A stretch of DNA of 64,000 bases from Anniella stebbinsi. Taxonomy: Eukaryota > Chordata > Lepidosauria > Squamata > Anniellidae. The first letter of the stretch is position 1. Every line of letters begins with the position of its first letter. Below the pieces are notes generated by a model. The model had not been told where the DNA came from, made no database searches, and saw only the letters and a list, made by a program, of their open reading frames with translations. A program made the position numbers and the translations under genes. The DNA lies in NCBI GenBank assembly GCA_029215795.1, contig JARDYH010000003.1, positions 17,586,001 to 17,650,000 on the forward strand, given 5' to 3'. This document shows positions 23,283-35,075 of this stretch, one piece after another.

Positions 23283-23450
23283 CATAAGCAGAGCCCTGCT
23301 GGATCAAACCAAGGGCCCATCTAGTCCAGCGTTCTGTTCACACAGTGGCCAACCAACTGCCCACGGGGAAACCCACAAGCAGGACATGAGTACAACAGCA
23401 CCCTCCTGCCCATGTTCCCCAGCAACTGGATTGGGCAGTTACTAAGGCTC
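23283..23450 (-). mobile_element. CR1 LINE 3' tail
   Basis: CCTGCTGGATCAAACCAAGG, CCATCTAGTCCAGCGTTCTG and CCACAAGCAGGACATGAG are the reversed CR1 end. Confidence 0.85.
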
Positions 23451-23739
23451 ATAATTCTACTGACTGAGAACCTCTGTTATATTAAAAACCAGAAATAATA
23501 GTTTATTAACAAGGGAGAATTGCAGCAGAGGAAAAGTCAGGCTGCAAACTAGCGGAGAGCAAGCAAAGATGCTGTTTTCAAAGAGACAAAATTGGTACAA
23601 TCCTCTTTTCTCTGATGCAACTAAATGTTACATTACATTGCACATCTAATATGACTTTGGAATTTGCTTGCTTCAACAAACCTGTAGATTTTCAACCATA
23701 CCCAGCAAGCCAGCATTCCTATTTGGCAATGATTCGTAA

Positions 23740-24850
23740 TAACGTTTATTTGTTTATGGCACAAAGGCCGTTACAATCATAGCACAATCATACATTTACA
23801 AATTGTAATGAGTCAACTTTTATAAAACTTTTATAAAACCTTTAATAAAAATACTCCACCTTTCAGAGTCTCAAAATCCCCACAAGTAATGTATATGATC
23901 TTCTCTACAGTCTACAACAGCTTTATCCAGGACTGGCAGGGTTTTTTTGCTGCAACCGCAAACATTGCCACCTTAACTGTGATAGCTTTAGAATGGACTG
24001 CTAGCAGGTCGCAGATAATATTCGCTGGATGCCAGCCCGCTCTTGAGTTCAAGAGCTCTCCCATAAAACGGGCCCTAATATCACTGTATAGGGGGAAGCG
24101 TAATAAATAGTGTATCACGTCTTCCACAAATACAGGTCCTCTGGTTATAAGGCAGCCTTTTAAACTTCCCCTCCAAAAAGGCAGTGGGCATTGTTTGAAA
24201 GTGAAGGGCTGTGAAAGCCTTTCTAATTGGAGGGAATGACAAATCTTGTAAGTACTGAGGAAGATACTGATCACTTTTGATATGGCTGTACCATGTGGAA
24301 AAAGCTTGCTGCTGGCTTGCTAGCACATTTCCCTGAAAATCTAGCTCATAAATTCTATCTCTTATGTAGACTTTGTTCATCACAGTTGGGGAATCCTCCA
24401 GATAGGTATTGACTAATTCCAACCATTTGCAAGCCCACCCTCCTTTTGCCAGTTGTTCTAAAAAACATTGTTTCGCCAAATTATTTTCTTCCAACTGGAG
24501 AAGCCTTTTCCCATATAATACCATAGCCTTGTGCGTCCTAGCCTCAATAGAGGGCAGGTCAGCTTCTAATCTAAGTAGTGGGGCGGGCACCCCGAGGGAG
24601 AGCCAAGAGTTCTTTCACAAACTTATTCTGCACAGGCTCATCTTGGAAGCAAAGCCCTGTCCCCATATCTCTACTCCATATAGAAATTGTGGGAGGACCT
24701 TAGCTTCGTATAACTTAAATGCTGGTACCACTAAGGAACCCCCTTTGTTTCTCCCATACGCCAATCAGGCTTTGCTTGTTCTCCCAGCAAGAATTTTCAC
24801 TCTATTTGGCAATGATAAATTATTCTTAAAAACCCATGACAACTAAGCAG
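23740..24850 (-). mobile_element. Decayed LINE, C-terminal reverse-transcriptase region
   Basis: Minus-strand frames show, in order, KLYEAKVLPQFLYGVEIWG-like residues (RT thumb, near 24660-24725), then GVPAPLLRLEADLPSIEART, HKAMVLYGKRLLQLEENN and, after a frameshift near 24130, DVIHYLLRFPLYSDIRARFM. The CICGRRD...H....C-like cysteine/histidine module is a usual LINE C-terminus. The 3' UTR runs to 23740. Clade not settled. It is broken by frameshifts and 5'-truncated. The reverse frame at 24409-24846 is a shadow. Confidence 0.75.
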
Positions 24851-26040
24851 TTGCAGCAGGGAAGAGATCTTTCAATTACATCCCCCAAATCACAGTTCAT
24901 ATCCAAAGGAATTACATTTAAGTTATAATTCTATGGTCCCACTGAATTGAATGAGGCTTAATTCTGAGTAGAACGTATAAGATTGCAAAAGTCCCATTTC
25001 ATGGTCTGAAAGCACATGATGTTGTCAATTTACTAAGCTAAACAGATCTGGGTCTCTGGTCAGTGCTTGGATGGGAGACCACCTGAGAATTCTTAGCTAT
25101 GTCTCCTTGAGCTTCAATGATAGAAGAAAGCTGGCTTAGAAATCTATAAAATAGTAAATAAACAAGTGGGATTGTCCAAAGGAAAAACTAGAATGATTTC
25201 TCAGTGGAAGATGATTGTATCCAGTTTCTGGTGCCATGAATGTTAAAATCTTATACAGTACTGAGGAGGTGTGGACCCTTCCTAGAGGAAACATGAATAT
25301 TAAAAACAGCAAAAGCTGAATAAAGGAGAAAAGAGCACTAATGTTCCCCCCCCCCCAAATCATCAGCCTTCACAGATACTTTAGCTGTTTTCCTGCCTTT
25401 ACTTCAGACTCTGTTACCTATTATTACAACTGAGGTCTGACTAGAACTGCACACAATACTTCAAAATTACATCTTTCTTTTTTTGCCCTGCGCAGTCACC
25501 ATAGAAACTGGCTATACATTCCTTTTCCTTTGTCTTCAGGTTCTTGGACAGTAACAGAATCCCTGAAATGCATCAATCAGCCCACCGAGGGTTTAGAATC
25601 TTTAGAGGAAAGTAAAATGTTCAAGTTCATTGTCAGGCCTGACCAAAGCAGAGTCGTTAGGATGGAAATAGGGAACCAAGAGTCACCAACAGGGTCTCCA
25701 GTATGAAAGCATCATATTCTCTACTTGATGACTGCTAGTTCTGGTGAGCCTTCAATTGCAGAAGAGTCATCACAAGCAGAGGTTTATATAACTTCAAACA
25801 CAATTCTTTTAATGGAAGAAGTTCACGCATCTGGTTGTGCAATCAAATTATGTATGTGCATGTATGAACTGGCCTTGAGAGCTCCCAGGCTTTGACTGTG
25901 AGCACATGCAAATGCATTTTTCCTTGGTACAGTCAAGAGCCATTGCCATCTTGGGGATACTTTGTGGTAAATTCCCTTCCCCCACCCCCACTAATATTTC
26001 AAAAAGGACTAAACTATTTTCGGGGGGGGGGGACAACCAA
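24851..26040. other. Gene-free stretch
   Basis: No exon. Poly-C at 25348-25357 and poly-G at 26023-26032. Contains a dispersed-repeat scrap at 24935-24990. Confidence 0.4.
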
Positions 26041-26160
26041 CAACCTTGTATACACAACAAAGAGGTGTTGCAGCATCTTAAAGACCAACAAACGTATTAT
26101 GGCACAATTTTTTTTATGGACTGGAGTAAAATCATTTATGGTTTCATTTGAGGCTTGAAT
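26041..26160. mobile_element. Possible SINE fragment
   Basis: GAGGTGTTGCAGCATCTTAA, AGACCAACAAACGTATTATG and TGGACTGGAGTAAAATCATT resemble a reptile retroposon segment with a CACCTTAAAGACTAACA core. Weak call. Confidence 0.35.
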
Positions 26161-27474
26161 GACAGGCGCGGGATCATTGAAACCACTGAAAATTCAAACA
26201 CTACAGAACCAAGAGAACAACCACACCATTAGCCCTGTGATCAAAGACAGCTGTAGCAAAGCATTCTGGGACAGTTTGGAGAATTACAGTTGGACCAACT
26301 GTAGACAGCGCAACTCCTTTGAAGACCGTGGTTTTTGTTGTTTTAAAAACACATCTTATAAAAATAGTGGAAATAATGTTGAAAATGTTTTACATATTAT
26401 GTTTTGCAATGTGTTTTGGTCAGCCGTGGTTTTTCAACACATTGCTGCCAGATAGGATATAATGCACTTGCTTTGCTTCTTTAGCCACTAGAGGTCAGAT
26501 TTTGATTAACCTGAGAACAAAATGAGGAAAAGTAAAATATTTCCTCTGTAATCATCTCTATTTGCTGTGATTAATCTAAATTTGTGTTTGTATTTGTGTC
26601 CCTATAAACCATATATGCTATTCCTGGTTAAATGTATACAGCAGTTAATAGGCAGAGATTGGTATGTACACATTTTCTTAAATTAGTTCCCTCTGTGTTT
26701 TCTGGATTGTCCGGTATCTTTAGTTCTGTCATCTATTCACTGACAGAATTGGATTTTTTTAGTGATCAACAAGAATCTCGTTCTACTTGCAAAAGTGCAC
26801 ACCAGTGTTATGTGCACTAACGCACACTAGCACAAGTGCAAATTTGCACAAATCCCCCAAAATAGTTTAAAAATAATCTATTAGTCTGCGTGACCTAGAA
26901 AAAGCCAGTCTGTTGCTATGTCCACGGGTTGGATTAATAACAATCCAAACAAATTTGACTCTATTTCAGATTTCTCCAACATCCCTAGGCAGAAAAAAAA
27001 TCAGCAATGTGTAATGGAGGATGGGGTGGGAGGCAGTAGAGAATAATATGCATATTGCACAAATGTGTCCCTGCTCTCGTCTGTTAAATGATGGCATGTT
27101 TGTTCATATGTATTTATTGCAAAAATTGGTACCAAAGTTTGGTCATGCCAGAGCTACTGTGGTCTGTCCCTGTATACATGTTCCTGATAAAACTTCTTCT
27201 GTTGTTTTTATGGTGCTGTGAAGATTTGAGAGAAAATATGGGCATTGAAAATAAAAACTATTTTTTATAAGGGTGGGGGTATGTATGGGATGTTTGCAGA
27301 CTCTTTCCTGCAGTCAGGACAAGAAGAGCACTATTTTAAGGAGGTCTCGTCAGGCAAGTTGCTTTTTATATTAATGTTGTTAACATTGTGTCAAGAATTT
27401 ACTACAAGTGTGAACTCACACTTGGAACTGTTTTATTATTACAGTTGCCAACTGATACCGAATTGGCATTAAGG
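26161..27474. other. Gene-free stretch, nothing recognised
   Basis: AT-rich intergenic sequence with no exon and no clear repeat. Confidence 0.4.
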
Positions 27475-28162
27475 TAGGCTGACCATATGAAAAGGAGGAC
27501 AGGGCTCATGTAACTTTAACAGTTGTAGAGAAAAGGGAATTTCAGCCAGTGTCATTTGTATGCAATTTGTTCCTGGTGAAATTCCCTCTTCATCACAACA
27601 GTTAAAGTTGCAGGGGCCCTGCCTTCTTCTGTATATGGTCACTCTAGTATAGGTCCCCTCTACAAGGATTCGCTTTTGCGCCCGGTTAGGCGATTATGCG
27701 CATAATCGCTGAAGCGCATTTACACCTAATACCTCTGCACGAGAGGCGGCGAGAGGCGGCAAGAGGCGGCGAAGCGCATTAACGGATGACCAAAATGCGC
27801 TTTACAAATAGTTAATGCGCATAAGCGCTTGTTCACATAGGCAAAATGCGCTTTAACAGCCGGAGCAAAATAAAACTCGCAATTTAACGCGCATTCGATA
27901 ATGCGCATAATCGGAGAGATAACGCGCCTCTACGCCCGATTTGCGCTCCTTTCTTGTAGAGGTAAAAATTTTTAAGCGCCTTGAAAGAGCTTTAAACCTC
28001 TCTTGTAGAGGCAGCCATTGTGCCTGCAACTTTAACTGTTGTGATGAAGAGGGAATTTCACCAGGAACTAATTGCATACAAATGACACTGGCTGAAATTC
28101 CCTTTTCTCTACAATTGTTAAAGGTACATGAGCCCTGTCCTCCTTTTCATATAGTCAGCCTA
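27475..28162. mobile_element. Composite hAT-like MITE with nested foldback element
   Basis: Outer ends TAGGCTGACCATATGAAAAG and CTTTTCATATAGTCAGCCTA-like inverted repeats, flanked by identical ATTAAGG (27468-27474 and 28163-28169). The left monomer 27475-27646 is complete and itself palindromic (ends GGTCACTCTA). A second, inverted monomer occupies 28017-28162 (AACTTTAACTGTTGTGATGA, then GCTGAAATTCCCTTTTCTC). Between them lies a CpG-rich foldback element (27652-28016). Because one duplication flanks the whole, the two monomers were one transposing unit. It is the larger relative of 16502-16713. No transposase. Confidence 0.75.
27652..28016 (+). mobile_element. CpG-rich foldback element, nested copy
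   Basis: Ends GGTCCCCTCTACAAGG and CTCTTGTAGAGGCAGCC. It contains GATTATGCGCATAATCGC near 27690, GATAATGCGCATAATCGG near 27897, a triplet of GAGAGGCGGC units at 27740-27769, and the inner ATTTGCGCTCCTTTCTTGTA. Same family as 7619-8380 and 33884-34227. Flanking triplets ATA and ATT match 2 of 3. Confidence 0.75.
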
Positions 28163-28169
28163 ATTAAGG

Positions 28170-28805
28170 AATATTCTATTAAGGAGAATCAAATTCCCAT
28201 CTAGGAAGGTAATAGGCTTCTCTAACTCTTCGTAGTCTTATGAAAGTTTGTAAAACAATTTATTCTTACAATCACTTGCCTTTAGGTGAGAGTCAATACA
28301 TATATCTATATATCTATGGTGCAGCTGAAAATTCTTTTGTGTTGCAAACATACTACTGATAAAGATTAATCAGAAATGGAGTACACATTCTAGAGTTACC
28401 ATTTATTTATTGCCAATTTATTATCATCTGTATCATAAGCAACTGTCTGTATGATTTGAATACCAGCAATTGCATGTTTGTTACGGTTTGAATATAAACA
28501 AGTATATGCATGATTTAAATAACAGCCACTGTATGTTTAAGGTCTGTTTGCTGTGTTTGACTATAAACTTGAGCTTGATTTGCTAATTTTATTGAAGCAT
28601 TAAGTGTTCTATTACTATTGTACTTTAAATTGGTATTTGCAATTAACGCAGTTATCTTTTTGCCAAGCTTATCAACCAGCTACTGTTCATTAGGTCCCCT
28701 TTTTTCATATCAGTTTGATTGTGAGGGTCCCTCCCTTTTCTTTGTTGCCAGAGTCCTCAAACTGTCATACAGAAAACCCTGACCCTTGTGCTCACCCACC
28801 AAATC
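28170..28805. other. Gene-free stretch, nothing recognised
   Basis: AT-rich sequence with tandem-like TATATCTA near 28300. No exon. Confidence 0.4.
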
Positions 28806-29030
28806 TAACATTATTATTACATTTATATCCTGCCTTTTTCCTCTTGCAAGGACCCCACTGTGGCTTACAAGATACCCCTCCTATCCATTTTATTCTCACA
28901 ACAACAACCCTGTGAGGTAGCTTAGCATAAGAATCAGTGTCTGGACTAAAGTGAGCTTCACAACCAAGAGGGACTAGAACTCTGATCACCCAGGCCAGTA
29001 CTCTAACCACTACATGACATTGGCTCTCAT
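28806..29030 (-). mobile_element. tRNA-derived SINE (squamate type)
   Basis: Minus strand. On the plus strand it starts TTACATTTATATCCTGCC, passes CTCACAACAACAACCCTGTG, and ends CTCTAACCACTACATGACAT and TGGCTCTCA. This reversed head (GTAGTGGTTAGAG) is the A-box region typical of a SINE class abundant in squamates whose tail is shared with a LINE. Confidence 0.75.
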
Positions 29031-29076
29031 GGGGTGGTATATAAATGGAAATAATAATAATAATAATAATAATAAT
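29031..29076 (+). repeat. LINE-tail remnant and (AAT)n microsatellite
   Basis: GGGTGGTATATAAATGG followed by nine or so AAT units. Confidence 0.8.
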
Positions 29077-30399
29077 TTCTGAGCTGGTCTATATGGCAGC
29101 AAGCCCTTGGCCCTTGTATTAGTGAAGAGAAGGGGATGGTTATAACTAAAGATCCTTGAAAGAAAGTATGAACTTCAAATAAAAGCAATGCCTGTGTCCC
29201 TCTGTTCCTCTACTACTTAATTTCTAAAAAGAAAAAAAAAGTGTGCCTGGGAAGCCACAAACCCCAGGAACCTACAAACACTGCCTCCTGTACTGTAGGA
29301 AAATTACACTCTGCACATGTTCAGAGATCAAAATGTGACATGGAGAGGAAGAGTTCTATCTCATGTATGCTACCTATTAGTGGATGACACTGAAGAGTCG
29401 TTTGCTCATTCAACTGCTACATTCCAGTTATGGATTGCCACAAGTGCAACGAGGGGTAGCTTTTACGGTAGTTGTAGTTAAACATTTTGAACGTGGGACT
29501 GTGGTGCCGGGAAGGTATTTGATGAGATATTTCTTTACTGTCTACCCACAAACAACTGCTAGGAGTGCTTCTTTGCATACGATTTAGCGTTGAGTTTCCG
29601 ATGCACAACAAAGCGGACCATCTCCCAGGAGGCCGTTTGGCAGAGCGGAATTTCCCCATGAGGCAAAATCAATTGTGATTAACAGCTCTGAGATCACTGT
29701 TCTTTCACTGCTTTGACTGGAATGACAGAAGAACCTTGGGATGCTTTATGAACAAGCAGAGATCCATGGAATAAATTTCATGGTTGGAAGTGAGGCGAGA
29801 GAAATGACCTTGGAAGTCCAAAACGTCTCCAGGGCACAAGGCTGGGGGAAGTTGCTTTAAGGGGTATTTTAATGTGAGGAACTGAACTGAGGGACCAATT
29901 CCTTCCCCCTTCAGATCTAGGCTGAAGAGGAATGTAGGCAGCCTAACTCACAAGGCCAATGGTTGAGGAGCTGCGTCAGCACATTACTGTTTTCTGCTAG
30001 CATTCAGAGGCTGCATGGGATTAGTGCGCCTGCGCAACTCTTGGCTCCAGTTAGGGATCTGTTTGTTTGTTTGTTTGTTATTGGTGGGGGGGAAGCAAGG
30101 AGGCCCAAAAGTAGTGTTTTCCTGTCTAAACCGGAGGTTCCCTCCCTTTGGTGGAGGCCAATTTCTACTTTTCCCCCCTGCCCCATTTGGGTGCTCAGCG
30201 CATCACCACATAAGATACACACTTTACTAATATAAGAAATAATACACACGATACTGGGCATTGCCCACTTTCTCCTCTCAAAAGTACCAGAAACACCACC
30301 TGCCCCACATCCCTTTTCACCACAAGGCCCAGTTGCTTATACTGGGGTGGACAGATGGGAAAAGAAGCGATAAAACAAGTGGATTTGTGTGTGGAAGGG
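29077..30399. other. Gene-free stretch with small repeats
   Basis: No exon. 29812-29856 (TGGAAGTCCAAAACGTCTCC, then GGGCACAAGGCTGGGGG) is a right half of the foldback family. A (GTTT)n run lies at 30060-30079. Confidence 0.45.
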
Positions 30400-30478
30400 G
30401 GGGTTGAGCAGGGGGTTGGACTAGATGGCCTTATAGGCCCCTTCCAACTCTACTATTCTAGGATTCTAGGACTATGAG
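30400..30478 (+). mobile_element. LINE 3' tail (CR1/L3-like)
   Basis: GGGTTGAGCAGGGGGTTGGA, CTAGATGGCCTTATAGGCCC and AACTCTACTATTCTAGGATT, the plus-strand form of the 5934 element. Confidence 0.75.
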
Positions 30479-30928
30479 CTCTGTTCAGTTATGGTACTGA
30501 AAACAAATTCCTGGATTCAGAATTCTTGAATTAGGAATTTTAAGTGTGCTTCTTTTGTAACAGGCTTCCGTTGAGAGACTGAAGCCTACCCAATCCGGAT
30601 TGATACAATGAGCACCATCAGCTAACCTTGCAAAGAGTCAGATTGCTCCATGGAAGGAGGGAGGTCATTTTCAAATGCAATTATCAGAACAAAGTTTCAA
30701 CGATTTTATAAGAAAGGCATTTTTAAGAGATAAGGCAAGTTTAGAATGGGAAAGTTAAAACCTGAAACAAGTGAAAAAGTATAAGGGGAAAATGTATGGT
30801 ATGTAGATTTTGGGATACAACAGATGGGACAAGAACTTGAAAGGGACTTCTTTATATCCACTCCACAGCCTTGTCATTCTAAAAAGCTGGAAAACTCTTT
30901 GTATTTCTAAAGACGTTTTTCTGTTTTA

Positions 30929-31047
30929 AGGACGCAATCCTATGCATATTTAGGGCAAAAAAGGCCTATACCTCCCCAGTATGGCTGGCTGGGGAATGCT
31001 GGGAGTTGTAGGACTTTTTCTGTCCAAAAATGCATAGGACTGAGCCC
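30929..31047. mobile_element. Short palindromic MITE (GCAATCCTATGCAT type)
   Basis: Ends AGGACGCAATCCTATGCAT and ATGCATAGGACTGAGCCC, flanked on both sides by TTA (30926-30928 and 31048-31050). The arms also carry TTCTGTC-like and GGGAGTTGTAGGACTTTTTC blocks. Same family as 57832-57946. Confidence 0.7.
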
Positions 31048-32821
31048 TTAGAGACTTTTTTTACCATATGGGTAGTATGGAGAAGAGCTGACATCAGGAG
31101 TCAGTATTGCAGGGCAGCTGCTGAGGCCCACGCTCCATTCAGGGGCCTGCAGCTTCTCCTCTTTCTTACTGTTGGTGGCTGTACACTTACCCTCTTCAAG
31201 CACAGGAGCAATGACAAAATGGCGCTGTAGCCTCTCCTTACTTGCCTTTCCCTCACCCTCTGGGCAGGAAAGGGCAAGTGAATAGTGTGCGGAGGGGGAT
31301 CCACTCAGGACTTCTTACTCAAGAGTCCTCCAAAACTAAAACCAGCACTATAACAATATGAAAAAAATGGACTGGATTCAGCCTGGATGGGTTGTGCTTC
31401 CTGGGAGGAACCAGGAAGTGGTTGAGGGCAACACCCACTACTTCTGGCTTGAGGAGAGAGAGGCCATTGTCTGAGGGAGCTCAGTGGAAAGGCTTGGTTT
31501 AAATAAAACTATTTGGAAGGCTGAGTCTGTGGGGTGCAGTTCACCAACTCTGAAACAAACACCACTGATTTCAAGTCTCCTGCAATGGAATCAATGCAGT
31601 GCTCACATTTGGCTGAATTATATGTTTTATTAGTCCAGTCCCACAGAGATCGATGGAATGTGTGCTCAGACCAGTTTGATACGTTATGATTTCCATTACA
31701 TTACGATGGTGCATTAAACTGGGTTTTTCTAGAGGTCATGTATGTAGATAAAAATGCTATAGAATGATATTTTCAGGTGAATAGTACAACAAGGTATTAT
31801 ACCTTTAGTGTTTTGCATCCATAAGATTTATCTGGAGGCAGAAGTCTATAGGGACCCTGAGAATAACGTTTTAAAAGAATATATATGGTGGCTTTCGGGA
31901 TCAGAGATGAACAGAGATGTCTTGGTTTATTTGTAGAGCTGATATTTCTTGGGAAAGGGTCAACCTCAAAACAAAGCAGAAATAAATGGCAGAGTCTTTT
32001 ATTTTATTTTTTCATGGATATGTTTTGTTCCTCTGACTTTACTGGGCAAAACTATATTAAATATGAAACATACAGAGTACCCTTTCTATTTTACTTACAA
32101 GTAAGTACGTGGAGCTCATCTGAATCAAGACCACTGCATACTAAATTTCACCCTTCCCCTCTCAACCACTTGTTTTCCTTAAAAGAAAAAAACCCGCAAG
32201 GGTCCTACAGTTAAGACAGTAAGGTCTCATGCCAAGTCTGGGCTTCATGGCAACTGTGGTCTCTAAGCCACAATCATCTGGGCAGCAATATCACTAATAA
32301 TAGGCAACTATTGATAAGAGGTTCAGGATTCCAAATTTAATATGTTTTAAGTACTGGATTTTAAATGATATATTTTTAATTAGTGATCACAGAATAGATT
32401 GCCCCTGCTCCATTCCCCCAAAACAAAGTGAATACAAATAAAATCTGACTAGCATAAAACTTTGAATGCTTCAACAATTGCAATGCTACCTCACAAATCT
32501 TTGTCTTATGTGGAATAATTACATTTTAATAAGCTGTATTTATCACACCCCATTTAATACCCAGGGATCCTCACTGCACTCAATTATCACATTATGTGGA
32601 ATATTAGAAGTGTCTCAGGGTGCTTTCATTAGAAAGGTTTTTGTGTTTGCTCATAATTTATGATACTCTTCACATACGGACATTTAATTGTGAACTCCAT
32701 ACTGAGCAATATGCTGCATATAACAGTGAATGGCTACAGTAGCTGTAATTCCATTGTTTCAATAGGATTATATGCAGGGAGGAAAAAGCTTGCTTTGGAT
32801 GCCACTACTGGTTGCCAGTTT
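31048..32821. other. Gene-free stretch, nothing recognised
   Basis: No exon or firm repeat. Intergenic between the BPGM promoter candidate and AKR1B. Confidence 0.4.
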
Positions 32822-33027
32822 AGGCTGCAATCCTATACACACTTACCTGGAAGCAAGTCCCATTCAACTCAATGGGCCTCGTTTTTAAGTAGAAACAAAT
32901 AAGATTGTACTGGAGGTGTGCTGGAAATGGTATGGTAGAAATTGTTTAAATACATGTTTGCTGCATTCCAATAGAATTGTTTTCAGGGTAGCAAATGTTT
33001 GTTCAAAACATTTCAGATGCTGCATTG

Positions 33028-33157
33028 GGGAGGGCTGTATCTCACTGTTAGATCAGACACTGTGCATGCAAAAGCTCCCAGCTTCTATCCCTAGCTTCTC
33101 TAGGGAGTTCTGGGAAAGACTTTTCACTGAAACCTTGGAAAATCTCAGCCAGTGTAG
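33028..33157 (+). mobile_element. tRNA-derived SINE fragment
   Basis: GGGAGGGCTGTATCTCACTG (A-box region), GCATGCAAAAGCTCCCAGCT, and the body ending AATCTCAGCCAGTGTAGATC. Diverged relative of 6940-7095. Confidence 0.6.
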
Positions 33158-33270
33158 ATCAGCCTTCCCAAACCTGGTGCCCTCCAGATGTTTTGGACTA
33201 CTGGGGCTGGGGGTGATGGGAGTTGACATCTGAAACATCTGGAGGACACCAGGTTGCAGAAAGCTGGTGT
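33158..33270. mobile_element. Foldback short repeat (CCAGATGT type)
   Basis: CAGCCTTCCCAAACCTGGTG left arm. CATCTGGAGGACACCAGGTT and GCAGAAAGCTGG right arm. Directly abuts the SINE. Confidence 0.75.
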
Positions 33271-33506
33271 ACACTGAGATAGATAGACCTAAAAGCAAAG
33301 ATATCTGTACTGGTCCATGAAAAGTAAAAATACCTTTACTAGGCCTAACCACAATTCCACAAACATGTGCAAGCTTTCAATCAATGATCCAATTTGACAT
33401 AGGACAACTTCCTCCCTGTCTTCTTCGCTCTGCATCTTTTAAACATTGGGGTTCGTGTTTTTTATTATTTGCCCCATTTGATAAAATTTCAGTATGTGAC
33501 CAAATC

Positions 33507-33603
33507 AGGACGCAATCCTGATATGTTCGGACAGGAAAAAAGCCCTTAAACTCCCAGCATAGGCATGCTGGAAGATGCAGGAATTTTTTTTCTGTCTATG
33601 AGC
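33507..33603. mobile_element. MITE fragment (GCAATCCTATGCAT type)
   Basis: GGACGCAATCCTGATATGTT, then CAGGAAAAAAGCCCTTAAAC, and a right part TTTTTTTCTGTCTATG. Relative of 30929. Confidence 0.5.
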
Positions 33604-33883
33604 GTCATCAGACGAGCGTTTTATCGCACTCTCGCTACTGCATCCTTTAGACACATTGTCTACCTCTCGCACACCTTCCGCTCATTTTCCCTCGCAAAAT
33701 AGACACTTTTAATCTGTCATTAAAAAAAAGAATGTGCCACCATTTCCTGCTGTGTGCAGGAAAAGCTGAGCGATAAAAACACCCCCGAATGGGCCACTTG
33801 GCCATTGCTGTTTCCTCTTTCTCTCCCCTGTAAAGAGACTGTTGCTATTGTGGGACAGTAGCAGCAAGCCATAGGGACACTAG

Positions 33884-34227
33884 GGCCTCATCTACAAGAA
33901 TTCGGCTTTGCGCCTGGTTAGCCGATTATGCGCATATTCGCAGAAGCGCATTTACGCCTAATACCTAGTACGAGAGGCGGAGAAGCGCATTACTGGACGA
34001 CCGAAACGCGCTTTAAACTGTTGACATGCGGAGAATCGCATGTTTACACGGCGGTAAGGCGCTTTAACTCCCGCCGCAAATTAAAACTCGCGGTTTAACG
34101 CGCGTTCGATAATGCGCATAATCGGAGAGAAAACGCGCCTCTACGCCCGATTTGCGCTCCGTTCTTGTAGAGGTAAATTTTTTAATGAGACTTCAAAGAG
34201 CTTTAAACGTCTGGTGTGGAGGCAGCC
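33884..34227 (+). mobile_element. CpG-rich foldback element
   Basis: Ends GGCCTCATCTACAAGAATTC and GTCTGGTGTGGAGGCAGCC, flanked by TAG on both sides (33881-33883 and 34228-34230). Internal GATTATGCGCATATTCGC, GATAATGCGCATAATCGG, GCGCATTTACGCCTAATACC and TTTGCGCTCCGTTCTTGTAG. About 700 bp upstream of the AKR1B promoter. Confidence 0.75.
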
Positions 34228-34326
34228 TAGGAAAATGCGAAAATTCACCTGTCAGGTAACAGCCTAAAACATGCATGTAATTATGGCCTTAATCTTACAG
34301 ATCAGTGGTAGGCAACCCGGTGCCTT

Positions 34327-34497
34327 AAGAATATAGTAAGAGCCATGCTGGATCAGAGGAAGGGTCCATCTAGTTCAGCACTCTGTTCACACAGTGGCTA
34401 ACCAGTTGTCGACAAAGGGACCCACAAGCAGAACACGTTGCAATAGCATCCTCCCAGCCGTGTTTCTCAGCAAGTGGTGAATATAGGCTTGCTGCCT
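34327..34497 (-). mobile_element. CR1 LINE 3' tail
   Basis: AAGAATATAGTAAGAGCCAT, GGGTCCATCTAGTTCAGCAC and CACACAGTGGCTAACCAGTT, the reversed CR1 end. Confidence 0.85.
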
Positions 34498-34600
34498 CTG
34501 ATACTGGAGATATCAGAAGTTTTTGGCCTACAACTCCATAATCCCTAACCACTGGCCATGTTGGCTGGGGCTGATGGAAGTTATAGTCCCATTGCAAAGA
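34498..34600. mobile_element. Foldback short repeat, part
   Basis: TTTTGGCCTACAACTCCATA and GGGGCTGATGGAAGTTATAG arms, lying against the CR1 tail. Confidence 0.55.
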
Positions 34601-34739
34601 ACCGCGCTACTATTGCTAGATAGTCATGAACATCCTCCTCCCATCCGACACATCCCAACGGCTCCAATCCTACCCACCCTTTTTTGGAGAGAAAATTCCT
34701 TTGAACGTTGAAGTAAAAATGCACCAGCTGAGCATGCAC

Positions 34740-35075
34740 AGCCCAGGAGCCGCGGCGGTTTCACTAGCCGAAAAGATACAGGACTCCATCACACCCTTTT
34801 GCCCCCTGAGCTCGCCTCCAAAGAGGCTTTTCTCCAGCTCCTCCTCTTCCCTCCCCGGGCCCGAGCGCCTGCCGGGGCGTGGCTAGAGGCTTATTAAATG
34901 GGCTTGCTTTCGAGGTAGCCGCCGCTCTCATCGGTAGTGTTGCTGCTGCCTTTGCTTCTCGGCCTAGTAGTGCTTCAGCCATCGGAAAGCGGACGTGGGG
35001 AGCCATGGCCAAGTACGTGGAGCTGTACACGAAGGCAAAAATGCCCATTTTGGGACTGGGCACCTGGAAGGTAAG
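34740..35075 (+). promoter_or_regulatory. CpG-rich promoter of the AKR1B gene
   Basis: GC- and CpG-rich sequence spans the first exon. A GC box GGGGCGTGGC lies at 34874-34883, followed by a TATA-like TTATTAAAT at 34891-34899. A start about 30 bases further would give a 5' UTR near 80 bases before the ATG at 35005. An upstream CCGCGGCGG lies at 34750. Aldose reductase promoters are known to be GC-rich with a weak TATA element. Exact start site inferred. Confidence 0.65.
35005..35070 (+). CDS. AKR1B1: AKR1B exon 1 (residues 1-22)
   Basis: Codes [20 protein letters not shown] then WK, the N-terminal hairpin and first barrel strand. Start chosen for its strong context (GCCATGG) and position against the family. 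No in-frame ATG lies upstream in the GC-rich leader. Donor AAG|GTAAGC, phase 0. Confidence 0.95.

Noticed and set aside
24409..24846. 145-codon plus-strand open frame
   Set aside because: Antisense shadow of the decayed LINE reverse-transcriptase region.
27740..27769. Three tandem GAGAGGCGGC-like units as a CRISPR-like or regulatory array
   Set aside because: Too short, no spacers, and located inside a foldback transposon.
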